The notes: generated from the sequence alone by a model not told the origin. Positions 16,811 through 25,254 are shown, counted from the stretch's first letter. The stretch is DNA of 64,000 nt from JAIBJN01 sp963699495 (GCA_963699495.1 CAVOUB010000006.1:1-64000); one strand, 5' to 3'. Translations and numbers: made by a program.

Positions 16811-17201
16811 GACGGGTGCTCGCGGGCGCGCCGGGTCGGGCGATCCACGCGAGGACGACGTTCAGCGCCGAGATGCCCGTCGCGAGCGCGGCCGAGCGCG
16901 CGGGAAGCTGCTTCGACAGCCCGGCTGCAGCCGCCGAGGCCGTGTCGGAGGCATGGATGAGCAGAGCCATGCGCTGCGCATGCCTCCTCACTTCCGGGTC
17001 GCGGCTCAGCAGGTCGACGCCGACCAGGACGGTGCGGATGCCGAACATGCGGGCGATGTGAACGGCAGAGCCGTCGCCGTCGGACTCCGTGCCGAGGCGT
17101 CGGGCGAATGCGCTGGGCGCCACGAGCGATGCGGTCCCGTTGAAGATCCGGATGCAGGCGAGCGTGACCCGGGCGTAGTCGCGACCGCTGAGCCCGTGCA
17201 T
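16785..17201 (-). CDS. small membrane protein, DUF4267-like
   Basis: 138 residues with about four hydrophobic helices (IRIFNGTASLVAPSAFA; ARMFGIRTVLVGVDLL; HASDTASAAAAGL; ALATGISALNVVLAWIA). The arrangement resembles small DoxX/DUF4267-like membrane proteins, but I cannot fix the family. ATG 17201 has AGGAG seven bases upstream, and the alpha-dioxygenase stop is 10 bases before, so it is the second gene of that operon. Its end overlaps the internal promoter of the next gene. Confidence 0.6.
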   Translation of the reverse strand: MHGLSGRDYARVTLACIRIFNGTASLVAPSAFARRLGTESDGDGSAVHIARMFGIRTVLVGVDLLSRDPEVRRHAQRMALLIHASDTASAAAAGLSKQLPARSAALATGISALNVVLAWIARPGAPASTRLDTRKRPP

Positions 17202-17211
17202 GCGACGTCTC

Positions 17212-19002
17212 CTACGGCGACCCGGCGGCGGCCGGTTGCCACGGCGCGAACGGGTTGGCGACGCCCCGCAGGGCCGGCTCGAGCTCGGGGAAGTGCCGCA
17301 GGAGGACGCTGTGCATGGAGTTCGATTCGACCCAGTCGATTCCGGCCTTCGTGTAGACCTCGGGGCGGTAGTCGCGCGTGAAGAACCGGTCGCTCTTCAG
17401 CCGCCGGGACGCCATGAGCACGAACACGCGGAACGCCGTGTCGCTGAATCCGAATCCCTCGGGCTTGGGCTCGGCGTACATCCCGATCATGTGGTCGACG
17501 CGCTCGACGTCTCCGTAGACATCGCGCAGCTCCTCCGCCCATTCCGGGTTGTCGGTGAGCTCTTCGAACGAGCCGGCCGGCTTGAGGTGGAAGAGGCGGC
17601 GGAACTGGTTGTACCGCGGGACACCGCGCTCGCGCGTGCGCAGCACGTCGGTGGCAGCCAGGTCGATCTCGGTCCCGTCCGGCCGCTTGAAGTGCTGGAG
17701 CGTCCTCGGGAAGTTGTGAAGCTCGATCCTGCCCGGGTTGGCCTGTCCCAACGAGAAGAAGATGTCCGCCATCGACGTCTCCTCCAGCCGCGCACGCACG
17801 TCCCGGACGCCGAGGTCCTCGAACGAGTGCTCGCGGAGCACGGCGTTGTTCTGGTGCGCCCGGAAGACGTAGTCGTCGGGAATCAGGGGGTGCATCCGGT
17901 AGACCGAGACGAACTCCTCGGTGAGCGAGTACGGGACGCCGTGGTGATCGGTGGGCGAGCCGGGGATGCCGCGAAGGACGTCGTTGCTCGTACGCCGCCC
18001 GAAGCGCTTCACGAACCCCTCTCCGAGGATCCCGTACCAGTTCGCCCGCAGGGCGACGACCGTCGTCGGATGGGCGATGACCGCGGGCGTCCAGTCGACG
18101 GTATGGATCTTCGCGATCAGGGCTGCATTGACGAGCCGGGCCTTCTGGTACAGCGTCTCGTCGTCGAGATCGCGGTACTTCGCGTGGAGGTGGTCGCAGA
18201 TCGCGTTGTGCTCGCGCATGAAGAGCGAGTGCAGGAGCGCGAGGCCGACCCAGAAGTTGCCGGCCACTCCGGAGAGGTCGATGTTCTTCTCCAGCTCGGC
18301 CGGCGGCAGTCCGTGCTGGTCGAGGTTGAACTTCCCGTGCTCACCCGAGCGGAGGGCTTGGGCGAACTTGGGGTCGCTCCCGTAGATCTGCGACGCGTCC
18401 CACCAATGCGAGTCGGCGGTGACGAACGTCGCCGGACCGCTCTGGTCCGGCGACGGATCCGGCCGCGTCCGCTGGATCGTCATCGGCTTGTGCGGCCAGT
18501 CGTCGTCGGCCTCGAGCGGGATCTCCCACGGCTCCTCGGCCGGGCTCTTCCCGTGGCTGAACCAGTCGTGGACCTCGAACTGGATCCAGGCCGCCGCGAG
18601 CACGTTCAGGGTCGTCGCCGGAGCGAACGTGTCGCGCGTCAGCAGCCGGCGGCTGACGAGGCGCGGGTTGGGCTCGAGCATCGCCTCGGGAGGCTCGCGG
18701 TACGTGTAGCGGAGCGGGACGTTGCGCCCGAAGCGGCCGCCGATGGTTCCCATCTGGGGGTCGGTCAGGTCGTTGAACATCCCGTCGAGCGTCCGGGCGC
18801 CGAGGTAGTTCGCGTGGTCCGAGGCCGGCGGGCTTCCGGCCTGGGACCGGCCGGTGTCGTAGAGGTTCTCGTGGCGGAGGCGATCGCGGAGGCCGACCAG
18901 GGTGGGGATGGCGAGCACCAAGGGAAGCTTGTCCCAGCCCACCCGCCGATCGGCCGCGGAGGCGGCGCGCTCGAGCAGCGTCGAAAACAGCGAACGGCCC
19001 AT
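17212..19002 (-). CDS. alpha-dioxygenase-like haem peroxidase (fatty-acid oxygenase)
   Basis: 596 residues of the animal-haem-peroxidase superfamily. Distal His145 is in QFEVHDWFSHG and proximal His371 in SVYRMHPLIPD. A Tyr stands three residues before the proximal His (Tyr368), the position of the radical Tyr of cyclooxygenases and alpha-dioxygenases; myeloperoxidase-type enzymes have Arg there. The stretches ALIAKIHTVDWTPAVI, RANWYGILG, HGVPYSLTEEFVSVYRMH and FVLMASRRLKSDRFFT closely follow plant alpha-dioxygenases as I remember them. Expected reaction: fatty acid plus O2 to 2-hydroperoxy fatty acid. ATG 19002 has GGAG upstream. First gene of the leftward operon. Confidence 0.85.
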   Translation of the reverse strand: MGRSLFSTLLERAASAADRRVGWDKLPLVLAIPTLVGLRDRLRHENLYDTGRSQAGSPPASDHANYLGARTLDGMFNDLTDPQMGTIGGRFGRNVPLRYTYREPPEAMLEPNPRLVSRRLLTRDTFAPATTLNVLAAAWIQFEVHDWFSHGKSPAEEPWEIPLEADDDWPHKPMTIQRTRPDPSPDQSGPATFVTADSHWWDASQIYGSDPKFAQALRSGEHGKFNLDQHGLPPAELEKNIDLSGVAGNFWVGLALLHSLFMREHNAICDHLHAKYRDLDDETLYQKARLVNAALIAKIHTVDWTPAVIAHPTTVVALRANWYGILGEGFVKRFGRRTSNDVLRGIPGSPTDHHGVPYSLTEEFVSVYRMHPLIPDDYVFRAHQNNAVLREHSFEDLGVRDVRARLEETSMADIFFSLGQANPGRIELHNFPRTLQHFKRPDGTEIDLAATDVLRTRERGVPRYNQFRRLFHLKPAGSFEELTDNPEWAEELRDVYGDVERVDHMIGMYAEPKPEGFGFSDTAFRVFVLMASRRLKSDRFFTRDYRPEVYTKAGIDWVESNSMHSVLLRHFPELEPALRGVANPFAPWQPAAAGSP

Positions 19003-19088
19003 GCGGCGGCTCCGGAAGGACTCGTCTCTCCGCGGCTCGACGCTCCGAAACGACGGCTAGGAGCGCCTCCCCACGCCTGGTGCGCCCG

Positions 19089-19117
19089 ATCTAAGCACCC
19101 GGTTCGAAGCAAGTCAA
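19089..19117 (-). promoter_or_regulatory. promoter of alpha-dioxygenase operon
   Basis: TTGACT (19112-19117), 17 bases, TTAGAT (19089-19094). It leaves an 80-base leader. It is back to back with the rightward promoter at 19120-19149, with only two bases between the two -35 boxes, so both arms of the island may share control. Confidence 0.6.
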
Positions 19118-19119
19118 CC

Positions 19120-19149
19120 TTGCCTGACGGAACGGCACCATGGTACGTT
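19120..19149 (+). promoter_or_regulatory. promoter of rightward arm of the island
   Basis: TTGCCT (19120-19125), 18 bases, TACGTT (19144-19149). It supports ATG 19182 (AAGGGGG upstream) rather than the in-frame start at 19140, which lies before the -10 box. Confidence 0.55.
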
Positions 19150-19181
19150 CGGCGCTGCCGTTTCGGTCGAAGGGGGCGTCG

Positions 19182-19622
19182 ATGGCGCTCGTTGAGCAGG
19201 ATCTGGTGAACATGTCGGCGGCCGAGCTCGACGAGCTCTTCCGCCACAGTCCGGCAGGCGAGATCCCGGACGGTGAGGCAAACGGACAGATCCTCATCGG
19301 GACGGAGAACGAGACTCTCTCCGACACCGCGGCCCAGGTCGCCCACTTCGTCGCCTGGCAGGGCAAGGTGTTCGACCGGGAGAAGGGCCTGCTCGTGAAC
19401 AAGGTCGGCCCGTTCGGCACGGAGCTGGTCCGCGCGAAGGTCTACAAGCAGTCCAGCTGGTTCGACGGGAACGAGACCATCGTCCTCGACTACTCGGACA
19501 CCTCCGTCGTCGCGCGCTGGATCCGCGACGAGATCCGGGAGGTCGCGCCCCACCTCTACCTGGGGCTCGTCTTCTGGGACGACGACAAGATCCTTCACTT
19601 CTCGCTCAAGTTCCCGGAGTGA
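19182..19622 (+). CDS. conserved-looking protein of unknown function (146 aa)
   Basis: Soluble 146-residue protein beginning ALVEQDLVNMSAAELDELF. Its features include SWFDGNETIVLDYSDTS and a C-terminal HLYLGLVFWDDDKILHFSLK. I cannot name the family. Similar strings (TIVLDYS, RDEIREV, LYLGLVFW) suggest a small lipid- or ligand-binding beta barrel, but that is a guess. It is the first gene of the rightward arm, 19 bases before the next. Confidence 0.6.
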   Translation: MALVEQDLVNMSAAELDELFRHSPAGEIPDGEANGQILIGTENETLSDTAAQVAHFVAWQGKVFDREKGLLVNKVGPFGTELVRAKVYKQSSWFDGNETIVLDYSDTSVVARWIRDEIREVAPHLYLGLVFWDDDKILHFSLKFPE

Positions 19623-19641
19623 CCCGAGCGGAACGGCGCGG

Positions 19642-20919
19642 ATGCCGTACCAAGATGCCCTGACCATCGTTGCGCCCGTCCGCGCGGGCGCCGTCGACGA
19701 TCTCAAGAGCCTCCTCGCGACGATGGGCGACGGCGTGGCCAACGGCGCCGTCCTCGATTTCGCCGAGCTCTCGGGCGTTCACTTCGCGCGGCTGATCGTG
19801 GTCGACGCCGACCACGACAGCTCGGGCGCGCCGCTGCCGGCGAGCCTGCTCCTCCTCGCGGACCTCGACGTCAACAAGGACGCGCACCTGGTCGAGCTCG
19901 CCGAGATCGCCGGCGAGGGCATCGATCGCCTCTTCGGTCACTGCGAGGGCTATCCGGCGAGCGGTACGAGCACGCCGCGCGACCGCCTCGACTACCTGCT
20001 TCGCCACGTCGTGAAGGAGAGCGCGACGTACGTCAACACGACCGGCCGCACCGCGCGCCAGATTCGGCAGGAATCCGAGCTTCGCGACGCGATCGAGACG
20101 TTCCTCGACACGAGCGCCCCCGGCTCGTCCAGTCTCGATCCCGGCGAGGTCCTCAGGAGGGTGACCGAGCTGGTTCGGCGTGAGCCCTCGCTCGCATGGG
20201 CCCAGGAGGCGGCCGAGCGCCCCGCGGCCGGCGCGCGCCTCCGCGAGCTCGGGCACGGGATCGTGATCCCGCTCTTGCTCCTCCCGGTCCTGCCGCTCGC
20301 GCTCCTGGCCGCGCCGATCTACCTCGTCATCCTTCGCAGGCACGAGCGGCGGGACCCGGCGCCGCACGTCAAGCCGTCCGAGGAGCTCGTCCACGACCTC
20401 GCAGCCCTCGAGGACCACCTCATCCAGAACCCGTTTACCGCGCTGGGGCACGTAAAGCCGGCCCGATTTCGGCGCCTGAACCTGGTCGTCATCCTCTTCC
20501 TCCTCGACTACGCGACGCGCCACGTCTTCAACCGGGGAAACCTGGCCGGCGTGAAGACGATCCACTTCGCGCGCTGGGTCTTCCTGGACGACGGGCGGCG
20601 CATGCTCTTTGCGAGCAACTACGACGGCAGCCTCGAGAGCTACATGGACGACTTCATCGACAAGGTGTCCTGGGGCCTCAACCTCGTCTTCAGCAACGGC
20701 GTCGGCTACCCGAAGACCAGCTGGCTCGTGTTCGGCGGAGCCCGGGACGAGCTCGCGTTCAAGGACTACCTGCGTCTCCATCAGGTGCCGACCCGCGTCT
20801 GGTACTCGGCCTACGGCAATCTGACGGCGCTCAACGTCGCCCAGAACGAACGGATCCGGTCGATCTTCTCGGGCAAGCCGAACCGCGACGCCGAGCGTGA
20901 CTGGGTGCAGCTCCTCTGA
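19642..20919 (+). CDS. membrane-spanning protein of unknown function, partner of DyP peroxidase
   Basis: 425 residues. The N-terminal about 105 residues look like a ferredoxin-like or EthD-type dimeric barrel (ALTIVAPVRAGAVDDLKSLL ... FARLIVVDAD). A probable membrane helix lies at about 208-232 (IVIPLLLLPVLPLALLAAPI), followed by a large soluble domain with TIHFARWVFLDDGRRMLFAS and NYDGSLESYMDDFIDKVSW. No catalytic motif is recognised. Its TGA overlaps the ATG of the DyP gene by one base, so the two are coupled and may act together. Confidence 0.65.
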   Translation: MPYQDALTIVAPVRAGAVDDLKSLLATMGDGVANGAVLDFAELSGVHFARLIVVDADHDSSGAPLPASLLLLADLDVNKDAHLVELAEIAGEGIDRLFGHCEGYPASGTSTPRDRLDYLLRHVVKESATYVNTTGRTARQIRQESELRDAIETFLDTSAPGSSSLDPGEVLRRVTELVRREPSLAWAQEAAERPAAGARLRELGHGIVIPLLLLPVLPLALLAAPIYLVILRRHERRDPAPHVKPSEELVHDLAALEDHLIQNPFTALGHVKPARFRRLNLVVILFLLDYATRHVFNRGNLAGVKTIHFARWVFLDDGRRMLFASNYDGSLESYMDDFIDKVSWGLNLVFSNGVGYPKTSWLVFGGARDELAFKDYLRLHQVPTRVWYSAYGNLTALNVAQNERIRSIFSGKPNRDAERDWVQLL

Positions 20920-22328
20920 TGCCTCCGCCGACGCTCGATCTCCACGACATCCAAGGGCTGGTCGCCCGCGGCTACGGCGACCTCAAGGCGGCCGTCTTCC
21001 TGCTCCTGGGGATCGGGAGCTCCGACGCAGCCCGAGCGTGGGTTCGAGACACGGTCCCGGCGGTCACCCACGGGGACACCCGGCCTGCCGAGCGCGCGGT
21101 CAACCTCGCCTTCACGAGCTCGGGCCTCGAACGGCTCGGGCTGACAGCGGAGACGCTGGCGATGTTCTCGAACGAGTTCGTCACCGGAATGACGACGCCT
21201 CATCGCACGCGGATCCTCGGCGATCTCGACGACAACGCGCCGTCCCGCTGGGAGTGGGGTGGCCCGAGCTCGCCGCAGATCGACGCCGCCTTGCTCCTGT
21301 ACGCGCGAGACGGCGCGGACCTCAGAGCGCTCGAGGACGAGCAGACGCGGATCCTCGAGCAGAGCGGCCTGAGCGTGCTGCAGCGGCTCGGAACCTCAGA
21401 TCTCGACGGCTTCGAGCCGTTCGGGTTCCGCGACGGGGTCTCGCAACCGTTCGTGGAGGGGCTTTCGAAAACCGGACCACCCGAGACGACAGTCCAAGCC
21501 GGCGAGTTTCTGCTCGGCTACCTCAACGAGTACGGTCTCTACACGGACCGGCCGCTCCTCGACCCTTCCGCGGACCCGGACAACGCGCTCCCGCGCGACG
21601 CCGCCGGATCCGGACGCGCCGATCTGGGCCGAAACGGCAGCTACCTCGTCTTCCGCCAGCTGCGCCAGGACGTCGGCGGGTTCTGGCGCTTCGTCGACGC
21701 GGCAACGCGACGCACCGACGGGAGCAGCGATCCGAACGCGCGGCTGCGGCTGGCGGCGAAGATGGTCGGACGCTGGCCGAGCGGCGCACCGCTCACGCTC
21801 GCCCCTGACGCGGACGATCATCGCCTCGCCGGTGCGAACGACTTCGCGTATCACGAACGCGACCGTCGCGGAACGCGCTGCCCCATCGGCTCGCACGTCC
21901 GCCGATCGAACCCACGCGACTCGCTCGACCCGAGGCCGGGCAGCGCAAGGTCGTTCGAGATCAATCGGCGTCATCGCATTCTTCGACGCGGTCGCGAGTA
22001 CGGCCCGCCGCTACCGATCGACCAGGCGGTGGCCGGCGGCGACTCGGAGGATCGTGGCCTCCACTTCATCTGCCTGAACGCCAACATCGCGAGGCAATTC
22101 GAGTTCATCCAGCACACGTGGCTGAACAACCCCAAGTTCGACGGCCTCTACGACGACGCAGACCCGCTCGTCTCGCCGTCGGCACCGCACGGGGGGACGT
22201 TCACGATCCCGACCGACGGCGTCCGCAGGCGAGTGGCGGACGTACCCCGGTTCGTCTCCGTCAAGGGCGGTGCCTACTTTTTCCTCCCCGGCCTCGCTGC
22301 GCTGCGCTATCTGACGGAATCAAGGTGA
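20919..22328 (+). CDS. DyP-type haem peroxidase
   Basis: 469 residues. The GxxDG signature is GFRDG at residues 169-173 with catalytic Asp172, followed by SQPF. FRQLRQDVGGFW and CPIGSHVRRSNPRD carry the conserved distal Arg and proximal His regions. Length and inserts fit the larger DyP classes. It has no signal peptide, so it is cytosolic unless encapsulated. DyP enzymes use H2O2 or organic hydroperoxides to oxidise substrates, which suits a place beside a fatty-acid hydroperoxide producer. Its end overlaps the convergent catalase-like gene by 9 bases. Confidence 0.85.
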   Translation: MPPPTLDLHDIQGLVARGYGDLKAAVFLLLGIGSSDAARAWVRDTVPAVTHGDTRPAERAVNLAFTSSGLERLGLTAETLAMFSNEFVTGMTTPHRTRILGDLDDNAPSRWEWGGPSSPQIDAALLLYARDGADLRALEDEQTRILEQSGLSVLQRLGTSDLDGFEPFGFRDGVSQPFVEGLSKTGPPETTVQAGEFLLGYLNEYGLYTDRPLLDPSADPDNALPRDAAGSGRADLGRNGSYLVFRQLRQDVGGFWRFVDAATRRTDGSSDPNARLRLAAKMVGRWPSGAPLTLAPDADDHRLAGANDFAYHERDRRGTRCPIGSHVRRSNPRDSLDPRPGSARSFEINRRHRILRRGREYGPPLPIDQAVAGGDSEDRGLHFICLNANIARQFEFIQHTWLNNPKFDGLYDDADPLVSPSAPHGGTFTIPTDGVRRRVADVPRFVSVKGGAYFFLPGLAALRYLTESR

Positions 22329-23579
22329 GCCGGGAAACACCTCGTCGCCGGTCGGCTCGTAGTGCTCGACGGCGTTCATCTTCTGACGGAGGCGGGCCAG
22401 CTCGCTGTACATCCGTTTCCGAGCCCGGCTCTGGTTCCCCAGCGGGCGGTGCTCAGGGATGCAGTGCCATGGGTTGTACGAGAGCGCCCTGGCGAACTCC
22501 AGCTGCTCGGGCGAGTCGAACGTCTGCTTTGGAATTCTGAGCACGGCCGCCGGCACGCGCGGCGAGAGCTTCGTCGGCCACAAGACCGCGTTGTTTTCCA
22601 CGGGCATCAGGAACGGATCCGTCTGCAGCTGGAGCAGGACGTCGAATTCGACGTCCTGCTTCGCGAGCGTGGCCACCATCGCGTCGCGGAGATAGTTGTC
22701 CGGGGGGCGACGAGGAAGCCGTGGCACCCGGGTTCTGGTCTTGAGCCTGGAGCGAAACGCGTACTGCATCGCCTTCCCTTCTCCGAGCAGGTAGGGAACG
22801 CAGCTGAAATATTCGCTCTCCAACGGGCTGGTCTGGGTCTTCGTCCACAGCAGCTGCATGATCGAATCGAGGATGTGTGAATCGCGGAACCTGAGGAAGT
22901 AGAAGACCGAAGCGTTCTTGTAGCTCCAGTGCTGCAACTGAGCGTTGGCCTTCGTGTCCGGCGTCACGAAGGTCGGCGTAGAGACACCAAGGAGGTCTTG
23001 CGTGGAACGCTCGTCGTCCAGGAGCTTCGGGCCGGGTACCCCCATGAGCTTGACGCTGATGCTCATGAAGCCGACATCGTCGATGTCCGGCGTTATGTAC
23101 GGCCCAGGCCCGGAAAAGCGCACCCACGCCGGATAGCTGTTCGGCTGAGCGAAGATGCCGCGGCGCATGTGCTCCGGCAGGTCGTCGCGCACGACGAACT
23201 CGGCGCGCACGATGCCGTGCGTCTTCGTGTTTCCTCCCCGCTCGAAGTATCCGGGGTTCCAAAGTCTCCGCATCTGCGCGGTGAAAGTGCGGATGATGTC
23301 GTCGAGGTGGGCCTCTTCGTCCGGCTGAGCCCTTTCCTCGGCGAGCTCGAAGCCTTCGTCTTCGCGCCGCTTGTTGATGAGCGCCGTGACCAGCCTGGCA
23401 ACCGGTTCTCGAAAGACCGCGTCGAAGGCCGGGCGGAAGAAGGGATCGACACGGCGCTCGACGTGGACCATGGCCACGAGCGCGCCGCTGATCCAGTTGA
23501 GCACGGCGTTTCCGGTGTCGGCGGGCGGCAGGCCGAAGCCCACACCAGGGTCGGAACGCTGTTGTGTCGGCTTGCCCAT
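22320..23579 (-). CDS. catalase-like haem protein
   Basis: 419 residues of the catalase superfamily. It has THGIVRAEFVVRDDLPEHMR (distal His region), YPAWVRFSGPGPY, DVGFMSISVKLMGVPG, and near the C-terminus ARALSYNPWHCIPEHRPLGN in place of the usual proximal-Tyr helix. Relatives include fatty-acid hydroperoxide-converting enzymes (catalase-related allene oxide synthases) as well as plain catalases. The altered proximal region makes classical catalase activity doubtful. ATG 23579 stands almost directly after GGAGG, unusually close, so GTG at residue 13 is an alternative. Convergent with the DyP gene. Confidence 0.75.
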   Translation of the reverse strand: MGKPTQQRSDPGVGFGLPPADTGNAVLNWISGALVAMVHVERRVDPFFRPAFDAVFREPVARLVTALINKRREDEGFELAEERAQPDEEAHLDDIIRTFTAQMRRLWNPGYFERGGNTKTHGIVRAEFVVRDDLPEHMRRGIFAQPNSYPAWVRFSGPGPYITPDIDDVGFMSISVKLMGVPGPKLLDDERSTQDLLGVSTPTFVTPDTKANAQLQHWSYKNASVFYFLRFRDSHILDSIMQLLWTKTQTSPLESEYFSCVPYLLGEGKAMQYAFRSRLKTRTRVPRLPRRPPDNYLRDAMVATLAKQDVEFDVLLQLQTDPFLMPVENNAVLWPTKLSPRVPAAVLRIPKQTFDSPEQLEFARALSYNPWHCIPEHRPLGNQSRARKRMYSELARLRQKMNAVEHYEPTGDEVFPGSP

Positions 23580-23668
23580 ACCTCCCCGAGGTCGCGCGCC
23601 CCAACTGCGCGTCCCGAGATGGTATTGCCATCGGTGTTCCCCCGTCTACGGCGGCAGGCGTCGGGCGG

Positions 23669-24328
23669 CTACGCGGCGAAGCGGAAGAGCTCGACGAAAC
23701 GAGGCAGCTCGGCGGGGTTGCCGTCCGCGACCGTCAGCGTCGTGGCGTCGAGCCGACCGGAGAGGACGCCCACGAGCGCGTCGTCGTCGGCCTCGAGCAC
23801 GAGATCGACCTCGTCGCCGCCCCCGGGCTCGACTTCGAGGGTCCCGTCCCGCACCGTGAGCCGGAACGACCCCTCCCGGAGGCGGACCTCATAGGCGCAC
23901 GCGACCCCGGCGGCTGCGTCCGGGTGGAAGAACGCCTTCAGCGCGAGCGCGAGCCAGTGGGAGCGAAGGGCCAGGTTCGGCCCGCGTTCGCCGAGCGACG
24001 CCGCGCCCCAGCGGCCGAGGGCCGCGACCGCCGGTTCGAGGGCCCGACCGTAACCCGTCAGCTCGTAGACGGCGGAGGCAGCCGGCGGCGGCAACACGTT
24101 TCGCTCCACGACTCCCGCCCGCTCCAGCCCGCGAAGCCGCGTGGCGAGCACGTTGGTGCTCACCCCCGGAAGCCCGTCGAGGAGGTCGGTGAAGCGCTTC
24201 GGGCCGAGCAGCAGCTCCCGGACGACGAGCAGCGCCCAGCGCTCGCCGACGAGGTCAAGCGCATGGGCCAGGCCGCAGTACTGGCCGTACGTCCGGCCGA
24301 CACCGCTTTCGGCCTTCGTGCTCACCAC
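23669..24328 (-). CDS. HxlR-type winged-helix regulator with SCP2-like C-terminal domain
   Basis: About 219 residues from GTG 24328. The N-terminal HxlR domain reads GRTYGQYCGLAHALDLVGER and FTDLLDGLPGVSTNVLATRL (recognition helix). The C-terminal half (about 120-219) looks like an SCP2 sterol-carrier fold, a possible ligand sensor. GTG 24325 and GTG 24349 are alternative starts. It is divergent from the VOC gene 83 bases away and probably regulates it. Confidence 0.75.
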   Translation of the reverse strand: MVSTKAESGVGRTYGQYCGLAHALDLVGERWALLVVRELLLGPKRFTDLLDGLPGVSTNVLATRLRGLERAGVVERNVLPPPAASAVYELTGYGRALEPAVAALGRWGAASLGERGPNLALRSHWLALALKAFFHPDAAAGVACAYEVRLREGSFRLTVRDGTLEVEPGGGDEVDLVLEADDDALVGVLSGRLDATTLTVADGNPAELPRFVELFRFAA

Positions 24329-24349
24329 TTCGTAATCAGAATTCGACAC

Positions 24350-24378
24350 TTGCGTTTCCGAAGTATGCCGTCTAGCGT
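24350..24378 (+). promoter_or_regulatory. promoter of VOC gene
   Basis: TTGCGT (24350-24355), 17 bases, TAGCGT (24373-24378), about 32 bases before the ATG. It lies in the divergent gap next to the HxlR gene, a natural site for its operator. Confidence 0.5.
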
Positions 24379-24410
24379 GGCCGCGAAAGCAACGGAAGGA
24401 GAACGGGGAG

Positions 24411-25166
24411 ATGAGCACCGTCGAAACCGCGGTCGGCCGCTTCGTGTGGCACGACCACATGTCCGGCGACCCGGACGCAGCGCGCCGCTTCTACGGCGAC
24501 CTGCTGGGGTGGGAGTTCGAGGTCTGGAAAGCAGGCGAGTGGGACTACCCGATGATCAAGGTCAACGACACGACGCACGGCGGCTTCGGGCCCGCCCAGG
24601 GCGGCGCGCCATCGCACTGGCTCGGCCACGTGCTCGTCGACGACGTCGACGCGGCGGCGACCCGCGTGGAGGCCGCCGGCGGGCGCGTCGTCGCGCCGGC
24701 GATGGACATCCCCGACGTCGGCCGTATGGTCGTCATCGCCGATCCACAAGGCGCCGTCGTCTCGCTCTACACCTCGGCCGGCGAGCCGCAGCCCTCCGAA
24801 GGCGTGTTCGTCTGGGACGAGCTCTTGACGACGGACGTCGAGGACGCCAAGCGCTTCTACGGCGAAGTCGTCGGCTGGGAGGCCCACGAGATGGACATGG
24901 GGCCGAGCGGCTCCTACACGCTCTTCAACTCCGGCGGCGCCGATCGGGCCGGTTGCATGACCATGCCCCCGAGTGCGGAGGGAGCCCCGCCGGCCTGGCT
25001 GACCTATCTCGGCACCGACGACGTCGATGCGACGGCCGAGAAGGCCGAGAGCCTGGGCGCGACCATCATGATGGCGGCCTTCGACGTGCCCACCGTCGGG
25101 CGCCTTGCGGTGATCGCCGATCCGACGGGCGCGATCGTCGGGCTCTACAAGCCGGCCGAGCGGTAA
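24411..25166 (+). CDS. two-domain VOC (glyoxalase/dioxygenase fold) protein
   Basis: 251 residues, two tandem VOC domains. Each has a W/H-rich opening strand (GRFVWHDHMSGDPDAARRFY; VFVWDELLTTDVEDAKRFY), a GAxVV/GAIVGLY end and the signature DIPDVGRMVVIADPQGA / DVPTVGRLAVIADPTGA. Such proteins act on or bind small molecules; some give antibiotic or electrophile tolerance. Substrate not predictable. AAGGAG lies nine bases before the ATG. Confidence 0.8.
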   Translation: MSTVETAVGRFVWHDHMSGDPDAARRFYGDLLGWEFEVWKAGEWDYPMIKVNDTTHGGFGPAQGGAPSHWLGHVLVDDVDAAATRVEAAGGRVVAPAMDIPDVGRMVVIADPQGAVVSLYTSAGEPQPSEGVFVWDELLTTDVEDAKRFYGEVVGWEAHEMDMGPSGSYTLFNSGGADRAGCMTMPPSAEGAPPAWLTYLGTDDVDATAEKAESLGATIMMAAFDVPTVGRLAVIADPTGAIVGLYKPAER

Positions 25167-25190
25167 GCACCTAGCAGTCAGCACTCCAGG

Positions 25191-25219
25191 GCGGAGCGGG
25201 GAGCGCGGCCCCGCTCCGC
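25191..25219 (+). terminator. hairpin terminator after VOC gene
   Basis: Perfect 11-base stem GCGGAGCGGGG / CCCCGCTCCGC with a 7-base loop, 24 bases after the VOC stop. No T-run follows, as is common in high-G+C actinobacteria. Confidence 0.6.
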
Positions 25220-25254
25220 TCGACCGCCCACGCCGGTATTCTCCACATCGACAC

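Noticed and set aside
17200..19209. 669-codon plus-strand ORF opposite the alpha-dioxygenase
   Set aside because: Antisense shadow of a well-identified gene; Arg/Val-rich sequence without domain motifs.
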